Positions 1-5,648 of a stretch of DNA of 5,660 bases are shown here, piece by piece. The stretch is from positions 1 to 5,660 of the forward strand of contig DXOJ01000465.1 of the NCBI GenBank assembly GCA_019412865.1, written 5' to 3'. How positions within the stretch are numbered: position 1 is the stretch's first letter; every line of letters begins with the position of its first letter. The translations under genes were made by a program, and so were the position numbers. Source of the DNA: Bacteroides sp. (GTDB taxonomy: Bacteria; Bacteroidota; Bacteroidia; Bacteroidales; Bacteroidaceae). The notes under the pieces are model-generated. The model searched no databases. It saw nothing but the letters and a program-made list of their open reading frames with translations, and had not been told where the DNA came from.

Positions 1-239
1 TTTATAATCTCAGTAAAGATATTGCATCTGATAGCTTCGGCCTTTTCCAACATAGTGGCATTGTAGTCTTTTTGGAGCTGGTCTTTAGGTTCGGCATAAA
101 TATAAATGCCTAACGAACGACGACGAATCAATTCCATCGTCTTTGGGTCTCTGTATCCCGGATAAAACTCAAGGAACAGAGATAGCGTGCCGTTGCGCCT
201 CGGTCGTTGTCTTAGTGTTACTGTCTTACAATACTGCAT
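1..239 (-). CDS. Tyrosine recombinase (integrase), N-terminal part only, cut by window edge
   Basis: The leftward frame starts at ATG 239-237 and runs open off the left edge, giving 79 codons plus two bases. The visible residues resemble the N-terminal arm-DNA-binding domain of Bacteroidetes tyrosine recombinases (the IntDOT-like / Arm-DNA-bind_5 type): a basic start (KTVTLRQRPRRNGT), then a strand LSLFLEFYPGYRD, then the typical stretch LGIYIYAEPKDQLQKDYN, then a helix beginning NATMLEKAEAIR. In this family the domain binds arm-type repeats at the element ends, while the catalytic R-H-R-Y domain lies C-terminal, here outside the window. The start is preceded by an A-rich leader (ACAAAATATT) without a Shine-Dalgarno site, as usual in Bacteroides. 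The gene lies 87 bp downstream of the multi-HTH gene on the same strand and may share its transcript. Family assignment is from pattern recognition of the N-terminus alone. It could serve an integrative or mobilizable element, a prophage, or a DNA inversion system. Confidence 0.82.
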   Translation of the reverse strand, partial: MQYCKTVTLRQRPRRNGTLSLFLEFYPGYRDPKTMELIRRRSLGIYIYAEPKDQLQKDYNATMLEKAEAIRCNIFTEII

Positions 240-326
240 AATATTTTGTTTATGAATTATTAATTTAGGGTGCAAAAGTCCGAAATGATACTATACTGAC
301 TATCACGCAAGGAAATCATTTTACGA
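240..326. other. Short intergenic spacer between multi-HTH gene and integrase
   Basis: This AT-rich 87-bp spacer separates two leftward genes. It contains an inverted pair AAATGAT (283-289) / ATCATTT (315-321) with a 25-nt loop and no following U-tract, so it is not a convincing terminator. On the minus strand, GACTTTTG (280 to 273) is a one-mismatch -7 box (TAnnTTTG) for the integrase, but no TTTG lies at the right distance upstream. Cotranscription with the upstream gene is therefore possible, and a weak separate promoter cannot be excluded. Confidence 0.35.
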
Positions 327-1859
327 TTAAGTCTCATTAAGTGGTGGCATTTCGTCTTTAGTGGCTCTTTCAACCATAAATTGGTCTATTTCTGATTTTA
401 GCAGATATACTTGCAGACCACATCTCGCTTTTGTAACTTTCTTCTTGTTAGAGTAGTAGAATACCATATCTTTGCTCAAACCGTATTTATCCATTACTTC
501 TTGAACTGAATAGTAGTTCTCCTTACCTTTGAAGTCCAAATGCTTCACCTTGTCTATGTGCGTCTTTGAATAGAATATCTTACCGAACTCTACTTTTGAA
601 GGTATGTTGTGTCGATGGGTGAATGAACGCCGGGCTACCGGGGTCATGTCATATTGTTTTTCCATTTCCTCTGGAGTAATCCATTCTTTTACTCCATCTT
701 GAAGCTGTGTAGCCCCAAAAAGAGCAAGGGCACTGGGTATCTCAAAGAAGTTGAATCCTCCCAATGATATTTTGGGGATTCTTGCTTCTCTGGTTATTTT
801 CTGCACATGTCTGACGTTTATGGAGTATTTCTTACTTATGTCTTCTGTTGAGAAATACCCATCAGGTGTATCTGGAACTTTGGCTTTATCAGTTTTGGTT
901 CGGGGGATAAGTTTTGGCTTGTTCTCAAAATTGAACCTTCCTGTCTCAGGGTCTCGTTCTACGTTTGCGAACTTTCCTTTGATTACAATCTCATCAAACT
1001 CAGATCTGAATATCATGGTGAACTTTCCACGCTTCTCCGTCTTTATATTCTCATGACGTATATGATAACTTATTTGGTCCATGCTGAGACCGTACATTTC
1101 TTTTATTTCATCGTAACTGTACCAGTTAGCATCTACATCTTCACCTTTTCGCTTATAATTGTCGATATGGACTTTAGAGTAATAAACCAATTTTCCACGA
1201 TTAATGCGAGGGATGTTATTCCTATAGACGAAGGTAAGGACATTGGGCTTCGACATATTGAATTTCTCCATGATCTGCTGGGTGGTGTAATAGTTGGCCA
1301 AGTCGATTTCTTCAATCAACTCAGCAAAATGAGCATCAACGTAAGCCTTCTTAAAGAAGGTATTACGTCCTTCATAGACCTTAGGAATGTTGAAACGTTC
1401 ACAACGAGCTAAAATAGCCTTGCGCCTAATATGATATTTCTCTGAGATTTCACTGGTAGTGTAGTATTCTGAATCTTCTTTCTTCTTGCTAAACGATGGA
1501 CGTTTCTTATAATCAGGAGCATTGTCAAAAGCCTTCTCGATATCAGACTTTCTAATAATAGTCAAACCTCTAAATTGAACAGCTTTGATAGTCCCGGCAA
1601 GTGCATACCTATATATGGTAGCACGACTAACCCCAAGCAGTATTGCTGCTTGAGAAGGGCTTAGAAATTCGGCAGGAGCAGCAGTTGTCTCCTGTGACAG
1701 TTCTATGTCATCTTGGAGCTCCTGATACTCTTTCTCAAGGTTCTTTTTTTTACGAACTCTTGTTGCCTTTGCGTTGCATGCTTTGGAACAGTACAGCGTT
1801 GCCATTCTATGCGCAACGAACTGAACTCCACAACACTTACAATGCTTGATGATGTTCAT
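327..1859 (-). CDS. Zinc-motif protein with seven tandem helix-turn-helix modules
   Basis: This 510-residue protein is probably a DNA-binding regulator or recombination-directionality factor of the neighbouring integrase. Residues 7-28 form a four-cysteine zinc motif (C7-x2-C10-x13-C24-x3-C28). Module 1 (about 65-110) is a standard excisionase/MerR-type HTH (SPSQAAILLGVSRATIYRY). Six further modules begin near residues 132, 190, 246, 335, 392 and 449. Each has the pattern aromatic-aromatic-S/T-xx-E/Q-I/M-xx-K-Y/F, a second helix, then NIPK/R-like residues, a G-K/N wing, and an S/K-xxxID-like helix. The repeat period is about 57 residues, with one longer basic linker (about 293-334). The charged stretch 36-60 may be a short helix linker. 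There are no membrane segments or signal peptide. Start ATG 1859-1857 is directly preceded by an AT-rich leader without a Shine-Dalgarno site. Tandem 10-bp repeats lie 30-120 bp upstream in its probable leader RNA. I recognise the domain type but no named gene, and the role is inferred from context. Confidence 0.8.
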   Translation of the reverse strand: MNIIKHCKCCGVQFVAHRMATLYCSKACNAKATRVRKKKNLEKEYQELQDDIELSQETTAAPAEFLSPSQAAILLGVSRATIYRYALAGTIKAVQFRGLTIIRKSDIEKAFDNAPDYKKRPSFSKKKEDSEYYTTSEISEKYHIRRKAILARCERFNIPKVYEGRNTFFKKAYVDAHFAELIEEIDLANYYTTQQIMEKFNMSKPNVLTFVYRNNIPRINRGKLVYYSKVHIDNYKRKGEDVDANWYSYDEIKEMYGLSMDQISYHIRHENIKTEKRGKFTMIFRSEFDEIVIKGKFANVERDPETGRFNFENKPKLIPRTKTDKAKVPDTPDGYFSTEDISKKYSINVRHVQKITREARIPKISLGGFNFFEIPSALALFGATQLQDGVKEWITPEEMEKQYDMTPVARRSFTHRHNIPSKVEFGKIFYSKTHIDKVKHLDFKGKENYYSVQEVMDKYGLSKDMVFYYSNKKKVTKARCGLQVYLLKSEIDQFMVERATKDEMPPLNET

Positions 1860-1885
1860 ATGAGGTATCTATTTAAGTCTACACT

Positions 1886-1925
1886 TTTGTCTCATAGCGT
1901 CTCATAGCGTCTCACAGCGTCTCAC
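1886..1925 (-). repeat. Proximal cluster of four 10-bp direct repeats
   Basis: Read on the minus strand, the units are GTGAGACGCT (1925-1916), GTGAGACGCT (1915-1906), ATGAGACGCT (1905-1896) and a degenerate ATGAGACAAA (1895-1886). The units abut without spacers, so each is offset by roughly one helical turn and all present the same DNA face. This suits a protein with tandem DNA-binding modules or cooperative binding. They lie 27 bp or more upstream of the multi-HTH start codon. They could be operators for that protein or arm-type integrase sites. Confidence 0.85.
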
Positions 1926-1960
1926 GATTGTACCCATAATAGACGAGTGGCGTAGAGTTG

Positions 1961-1980
1961 TGATTCTCACAGCGTCTCAC
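1961..1980 (-). repeat. Distal cluster of two 10-bp direct repeats
   Basis: The minus strand has a full GTGAGACGCT (1980-1971) followed by a partial unit GTGAGAATCA (1970-1961). The 17-bp stretch TCTCACAGCGTCTCACG occurs exactly at 1910-1926 and again at 1965-1981, and both copies are followed by TTGTA after zero or one base. The offset is 55 bp, which could allow looping or bridging between clusters. Confidence 0.85.
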
Positions 1981-1981
1981 G

Positions 1982-2009
1982 TTGTATCATCTCTTACAAA
2001 TTTGTATCA
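1982..2009 (-). repeat. Two TGATACAA motifs spaced 20 bp apart
   Basis: The minus strand carries TGATACAA at 1989-1982 and again at 2009-2002, exactly two helical turns apart. A related TGATACCAA lies on the plus strand at 2069-2077, next to the promoter of the multi-HTH gene. The set looks like binding sites for a second factor, distinct from the TCTCAC repeats. The function is inferred only from the repetition. Confidence 0.4.
1995..2006. repeat. Perfect 12-bp palindrome TACAAATTTGTA
   Basis: This perfectly self-complementary 12-mer sits about 40 bp downstream of the predicted transcription start of the multi-HTH gene and overlaps one TGATACAA motif. It is AT-rich, so it is more plausible as an operator for a dimeric regulator than as a terminator. 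Chance occurrence in AT-rich DNA is possible. Confidence 0.4.
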
Positions 2010-2049
2010 ACTGTTGCTCGTTTTTGAGGGGCAGGAATGAAATTTGAGC

Positions 2050-2081
2050 CAAAAGTATATGGAATAATTGATACCAACAAA
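2050..2081 (-). promoter_or_regulatory. Bacteroides-type promoter for the multi-HTH gene
   Basis: On the minus strand, TTTG (2081-2078) is separated by 20 bp from TACTTTTG (2057-2050). Both match the Bacteroides primary-sigma consensus (-33 TTTG, -7 TAnnTTTG) exactly. Transcription would start near 2043, giving a leader of about 185 nt that includes both repeat clusters. An inverted repeat TTGATA (2068-2073) / TATCAA (2082-2087) straddles the -33 box and is a natural operator position for repression. Confidence 0.6.
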
Positions 2082-2107
2082 TATCAACTGGTAAGTGTTA
2101 AAAAGAA

Positions 2108-2130
2108 AACCCCCTCAAAATGAGGAGGTT
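2108..2130 (-). terminator. Rho-independent terminator of mnmE
   Basis: Read leftward, arms AACCTCCTCA and TGAGGGGGTT pair over 10 bp (one G-U wobble) around a 3-nt loop TTT, and are followed by TTCTTTTT. The U-rich tail and the wobble favour the minus strand. It lies 43 bp past the mnmE stop codon, so it should end that transcript before the multi-HTH promoter. Confidence 0.85.
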
Positions 2131-2172
2131 ATTAATGGTTACAACTAAGTAGCCTAAGTTACTGATAATCAA

Positions 2173-3570
2173 TTACTTACCGATGCAAAAATGTTGAAAG
2201 ATATTTTGAAGCACCATATCATTCGTAACCTCCCCCGCTATGTCCGAAATAAAGAAGATACACTCTCGTATGTCTTGCGAAAGAAAATCCCCGGAAATCT
2301 GCGAATCAAGTCCGTTTTGTACTCTATGAATAGCTTCCAAAGCTTTGTTTAAAGCTTCGTAATGTCTTACGTTTGTCACAATAATATCATTCTGTGTCAC
2401 TGTAGGCAAGTGTGCGGCATCAATAAGCATTTTTTGTAGCTCACTTGTATTCTTCCGTTGTTTGGCCGAGATGAAAATAGATTCCGTAGATTCTTTGGGG
2501 AAGTCTTTTAATAAAGATAATACATTCTCTTTCTGTTTATCTTCAATCAAATCAGCCTTATTGAATACAACAATCAAATGTTTTCCTTCGCAACGTGGAA
2601 TTATTTTCTCCGATAACTGTTCAATTTGAGAAGCGGCATTCACAGCATCTACCATCCAAAGAACAATCTCCGCCTGATCCAACTTCTGAAAAGTACGTTC
2701 AATACCCAAACTTTCAATCGTGTCATTGGTTTCCCGGATTCCGGCGGTATCAATGAACCGGAAAGTGATTCCTCCGATATTGACAGTATCTTCGATTACA
2801 TCACGTGTTGTCCCGTGAATATCACTGACAATGGCTTTATCCTCATTCAATAATACATTCAGTAAAGTCGATTTTCCGGCATTTGTTTCACCGATGATAG
2901 CTACGGGAACACCATTCTTAATGGCGTTCCCGACACTAAATGAATGAGCCAACCGCGAAATGACCTGTTCAATTTCATCTGCCAGTTTCCTTAATGCCGA
3001 ACGATCGGCAAATTCCACATCCTCTTCGCTGAAATCCAACTCCAATTCAATCATGGAAGTGAAATTCAACAACTTGTTGCGTAGATCTGTCAGCTCTTTA
3101 CTGAATCCACCCCGCATCTGGCTCATTGCCAATCGGTGAGTGGCAGCAGATGAAGAAGCAATCAAGTCCGCCACAGCTTCTGCCTGACTTAAATCCATTT
3201 TTCCATTGAGGAAAGCACGTTGCGTATATTCTCCCGGCTGGGCCATGCGGCAACCGTTTTTAATAAGCAACTGCATTACCTGTTGAAGAATATAAGTGGA
3301 ACCATGACACGTGATTTCCGTACTGTCTTCTCCCGTATACGAATGAGGAGCACGGAAAAGGCTGACGAGCACTTCATCAATCATCTCGTCTCCGTCATAA
3401 ATACGCCCGAATGTCAAAGTATATGGTTTTTGTTCGCTCAATAATTTGCCAGCTTTGGCTGGCTTGAAGATGCTGCCGGTAATAGAAATAGCTTCCGGAC
3501 CGGAAACGCGGATGCTTCCGATAGCACCGCCTTGAGCGGTAGCGATGGCACAGATAGTATCTTGAATCAT
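2173..3570 (-). CDS. mnmE: tRNA uridine-5-carboxymethylaminomethyl modification GTPase MnmE
   Basis: With MnmG, MnmE installs the aminomethyl-type modification at C5 of wobble uridine 34 in tRNAs; it is a cytoplasmic, potassium-dependent GTPase that uses a tetrahydrofolate-derived carbon. The 465-residue length is normal for the family. Residues 1-120 are the folate-binding domain, starting DTICAIATAQGGAIGSIRVSG. A helical region follows, with the conserved ELDFSEEDVEF (176-186). The inserted G domain has P-loop GETNAGKS (227-234, potassium-ligand Asn230), GTTRD (253-257), DTAG (274-277), catalytic Glu286 and NKAD (337-340). The C-terminal helices end in FCIGK with the conserved Cys462. The P-loop has Thr where many homologues have Pro; I believe this is normal for Bacteroides. 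An in-frame TTG at 3594 would overlap the -7 promoter box, so ATG 3570 is the better start. The gene is intact to its last codon even if the 3' end is an integration site. Confidence 0.97.
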   Translation of the reverse strand: MIQDTICAIATAQGGAIGSIRVSGPEAISITGSIFKPAKAGKLLSEQKPYTLTFGRIYDGDEMIDEVLVSLFRAPHSYTGEDSTEITCHGSTYILQQVMQLLIKNGCRMAQPGEYTQRAFLNGKMDLSQAEAVADLIASSSAATHRLAMSQMRGGFSKELTDLRNKLLNFTSMIELELDFSEEDVEFADRSALRKLADEIEQVISRLAHSFSVGNAIKNGVPVAIIGETNAGKSTLLNVLLNEDKAIVSDIHGTTRDVIEDTVNIGGITFRFIDTAGIRETNDTIESLGIERTFQKLDQAEIVLWMVDAVNAASQIEQLSEKIIPRCEGKHLIVVFNKADLIEDKQKENVLSLLKDFPKESTESIFISAKQRKNTSELQKMLIDAAHLPTVTQNDIIVTNVRHYEALNKALEAIHRVQNGLDSQISGDFLSQDIRECIFFISDIAGEVTNDMVLQNIFQHFCIGK

Positions 3571-3591
3571 TGTTTTTTCTTTTTGGATGAG

Positions 3592-3599
3592 CAAAGATA
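3592..3599 (-). promoter_or_regulatory. -7 promoter box of mnmE
   Basis: The minus strand TATCTTTG matches the Bacteroides -7 consensus TAnnTTTG exactly, 22 bp before the ATG at 3570. The -33 region is only T-rich (TTTCTG near 3624-3619), without a clean TTTG. The box overlaps the alternative TTG start at 3594, which argues against that start. Confidence 0.6.
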
Positions 3600-3628
3600 A
3601 TTGTTTCTAAGTAAAAAACAGAAAATTG

Positions 3629-3643
3629 AGCACAACTTGTGCT
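3629..3643. promoter_or_regulatory. Perfect inverted repeat between the divergent promoters, candidate operator
   Basis: AGCACAA-C-TTGTGCT is a perfect palindrome with 7-bp arms and a 1-bp centre at 3636. It covers the expected -33 region of the rightward kinase promoter and lies about 30 bp upstream of the leftward mnmE -7 box. That is where a dimeric repressor or activator would act on the kinase gene. There is no U-tract, so it is not a terminator. The binding protein is unknown. Confidence 0.5.
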
Positions 3644-3652
3644 TTATTTGTT

Positions 3653-3660
3653 TATATTTG
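3653..3660 (+). promoter_or_regulatory. -7 promoter box of the hybrid kinase gene
   Basis: TATATTTG matches TAnnTTTG exactly. A clean TTTG is not found 19-21 bp upstream; the nearest TTG is at 3626-3628. Transcription would start near 3667, downstream of the open frame's first possible codon (GTG 3639), so translation should begin at ATG 3699 or 3705. Confidence 0.55.
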
Positions 3661-3698
3661 CTGCCATGCAGTGGTACACCAAACAAAATAAAACAATA

Positions 3699-5612
3699 AT
3701 GCTTATGGAACCAGCGATTAATTTATATTCTTCCAATGAAAAGAGTGAACTCATACGGGAGAACTCACAAGAAATACTTTCTGTCCTTGCAGCTCATCAA
3801 ATAGCTTTGTGGGAATATGATATCATTACGGGCAAATGCTCCTTTTCAAACGATTATTTTTTTACACTGGGATTAAAGGATGCCGGGATCATTTTTGAAG
3901 ATATAGATGATTTCTATCGGTTTATTCATCCGGAAGATATTGAATTCTATAAACAAGCCTTTGCAGAAATGCTTTCATCAGACTCTAAGACCTCACAAAT
4001 TAGAGTTCGTTGTATAAGTGAACAAGGGAAAGTAATTTGGCTGGAAGATCATTTTCTGTCTTACAAAGAGAGTTGCGAAAGTCATCCGGGTAAACTGCTG
4101 GCATATACGGTGAACGTCACTTCACAATGCGAAAAGGAGCAACATATCAAATATCTGGAAGAGTATAATCGCAAAATAATTGAAGCATTGCCGGAATTCA
4201 TTTTTATTTTTGATGATAATTTCTTTATTACCGATGTCCTGATGGCACCGGGAACGATATTGCTTCACCCTGTGGAAGTGCTACGCGGAGCAGATGGACG
4301 ATCTATTTATTCACCGGAGGTTAGCGACTTGTTCATTTGTAACATTAGGGAATGTTTGCGTGATGGTAAGTTGAAGGAAATAGAATATCCGCTTGAAGTG
4401 GATGGAAGTCTGCATTATTTTCAGGCACGTATCGCCCCCTTTGAAGGAAACAGGGTACTTGCGTTGATACATGATATCGGAGACCGGATTCAGCGTTCGC
4501 AGGAATTGATCGAAGCTAAACGTCGTGCGGAAGATGCTGATAAAATGAAGTCGGTCTTTTTAGCTAATATGAGCCATGAAATTCGTACTCTGTTGAATGC
4601 TATTGTCGGTTTTTCGGAGATTATCGCAGTGACAGAAAGTGAAGAAGAGAAAATGGAGTATCTGGAAATTATTCAGAGAAATAGCAACCTGTTACTGCAG
4701 TTGATTAATGATATTTTAGACCTTTCCCGTATTGAATCCGGCAAATCGGAAATGCATTTCCAGCAGGTTGAGATCGCAGGACTAGTGGAAGAAGTGGAAA
4801 AAGTGCACCAGCTGAAGATGAAGTCGAATGTAGAATTGAAAGTGATTCGTCCCGAAGGAGAATACTGGACTTCTACTGATCGTAACCGTGTGATGCAGGT
4901 ATTGTTCAATTTCTTGTCGAACGCAATTAAAAATACGGAAAAGGGAAGTATAACTTTAGGCTTGAAACATGAAGGCTCCTGGCTGAAACTGTATGTCAGC
5001 GATACGGGTTGCGGTATATCCAAAGAGAAACTCCCTCAAATTTTCACCCGGTTTGAGAAACTGAATGATTTTGTGCAAGGCACCGGATTAGGGCTTTCAA
5101 TTTGTAAAAGCATTGTAGAACGACTGGGCGGCCGTATCGAGGTAACTTCAGAATTGGGGCAGGGGAGTACGTTTGCACTCTATTTGCCTTATCAGGAAGT
5201 ACCGAAAGAAGTTGCTGAAAGAAGCCTCTCACATAAGAAGAACGTCGATGAGGATAAACGTAAAAAGATATTGGTGGTAGAAGACATTGAGTCGAACTTT
5301 GTCCAACTTAATATTCTTTTGAATAAGGAATATATTATTTCATGGGTACGCAACGGACAGGAAGCCATCAATAGTTTTATCCGCGAAAAGCCGGATTTGA
5401 TTCTGATGGATATTCGTATGCCGATCATGGACGGTATTCAAGCCACTGAAAAGATCCGTACTATTTCTCTGACTGTGCCTATTATTGCAGTGACCGCGTA
5501 TGCTTTCTATACTGAACAGCAACAGGCTATTCAGGCAGGATGCAACGCTGTTATCTCAAAGCCCTATTCTTTGGAAAGGTTGAAAGAGACAATAGAATCT
5601 TATATCGGATAA
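3699..5612 (+). CDS. Cytoplasmic hybrid sensor histidine kinase (PAS-PAS-HisKA-HATPase-receiver)
   Basis: This sensor kinase of two-component signalling has 637 residues from ATG 3699. Numbering from there, a PAS_3-like domain spans about 25-145, a second PAS-like region about 155-262, and a signalling helix about 265-288. HisKA follows with His293 in MSHEIRT. The HATPase domain has N-box Asn404/Asn408, G1 DTGCGI (435-440), an F-box (IFTRFEKL) and G2 GTGLGLS. The receiver (about 522-637) has acidic pair Glu528/Asp529, phospho-acceptor Asp571 in LILMDIRMP, Thr599 and Lys621. There is no transmembrane helix or DNA-binding output domain, so an intracellular signal and a phosphotransfer or separate response partner are expected. 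The longer frame from GTG 3639 adds 20 residues including LYLFIFAAM, but that codon lies upstream of the predicted transcription start. ATG 3699 follows an A-rich leader; ATG 3705 is also possible. Oddity: Leu298 replaces the usual Pro of HEIRTPLN. The ligand and targets are not deducible. Confidence 0.93.
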   Translation: MLMEPAINLYSSNEKSELIRENSQEILSVLAAHQIALWEYDIITGKCSFSNDYFFTLGLKDAGIIFEDIDDFYRFIHPEDIEFYKQAFAEMLSSDSKTSQIRVRCISEQGKVIWLEDHFLSYKESCESHPGKLLAYTVNVTSQCEKEQHIKYLEEYNRKIIEALPEFIFIFDDNFFITDVLMAPGTILLHPVEVLRGADGRSIYSPEVSDLFICNIRECLRDGKLKEIEYPLEVDGSLHYFQARIAPFEGNRVLALIHDIGDRIQRSQELIEAKRRAEDADKMKSVFLANMSHEIRTLLNAIVGFSEIIAVTESEEEKMEYLEIIQRNSNLLLQLINDILDLSRIESGKSEMHFQQVEIAGLVEEVEKVHQLKMKSNVELKVIRPEGEYWTSTDRNRVMQVLFNFLSNAIKNTEKGSITLGLKHEGSWLKLYVSDTGCGISKEKLPQIFTRFEKLNDFVQGTGLGLSICKSIVERLGGRIEVTSELGQGSTFALYLPYQEVPKEVAERSLSHKKNVDEDKRKKILVVEDIESNFVQLNILLNKEYIISWVRNGQEAINSFIREKPDLILMDIRMPIMDGIQATEKIRTISLTVPIIAVTAYAFYTEQQQAIQAGCNAVISKPYSLERLKETIESYIG

Positions 5613-5633
5613 TTAATTTTCTAAAAGAGAACT

Positions 5634-5648
5634 AACATTCTGAATGTT
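5634..5648. repeat. Perfect inverted repeat after the kinase gene
   Basis: AACATTC-T-GAATGTT has 7-bp complementary arms 21 bp past the kinase stop codon, with ACT/AGT nearly extending the stem. As RNA it would form a weak AT-rich hairpin. The following GTAGTGTTATTT is not a strong U-tract, so a weak terminator or an operator for the next gene are both possible. The window ends too soon to decide. Confidence 0.35.

Larger units (their letters stand above)
1860..2172. other. Gene-free control region and probable element/chromosome junction
   Basis: No open frame of note lies in these 313 bp. From left to right the region holds two clusters of a 10-bp repeat (1886-1925 and 1961-1980), TGATAC motifs, a 12-bp palindrome (1995-2006), a Bacteroides-type promoter reading left (2050-2081), and a leftward intrinsic terminator (2108-2130) just past mnmE. 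The border between element DNA and chromosome most likely falls between about 2080 and 2190. Its exact position cannot be fixed without the other element end or an empty-site sequence. Confidence 0.6.

Noticed and set aside
283..321. Hairpin terminator between the multi-HTH gene and the integrase
   Set aside because: The arms are 7 bp of AT-rich sequence with a 25-nt loop and no U-tract.
751..1849. Open frames on the plus strand at 751-1056, 1053-1412 and 1643-1849
   Set aside because: They lie antisense inside the multi-HTH gene, have no family-like residues, and are explained as shadows of that gene.
1886..1980. CRISPR-like repeat array
   Set aside because: The units are only 10 bp and abut directly without unique spacers; the 45-bp gap between clusters is single. 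No cas genes are seen.
2090..2181. GGTAAGT (2090-2096) and ACTTACC (2175-2181) as paired attachment repeats
   Set aside because: They are inverted rather than direct, only 7 bp long, and 78 bp apart. att sites left by integration should be direct repeats at the two element ends.
2180..2195. CTnDOT-type core (GTAnnTTTGC) in the mnmE 3' end
   Set aside because: The minus strand reads ACATTTTTGC: only the A and TTTGC agree, with two mismatches in the GTA part, and TTTGC is common in this AT-rich DNA.
2869..2892. Defective P-loop in MnmE because GETNAGKS lacks the usual Pro
   Set aside because: The essential Asn, Gly, Lys and Ser are present and all other G motifs are intact. The Thr appears to be normal for Bacteroides MnmE.
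3639..3665. Signal peptide or membrane anchor on the kinase
   Set aside because: The hydrophobic residues are encoded across the promoter -7 box and upstream of the probable start codon. No other hydrophobic segment is long enough for a membrane helix.
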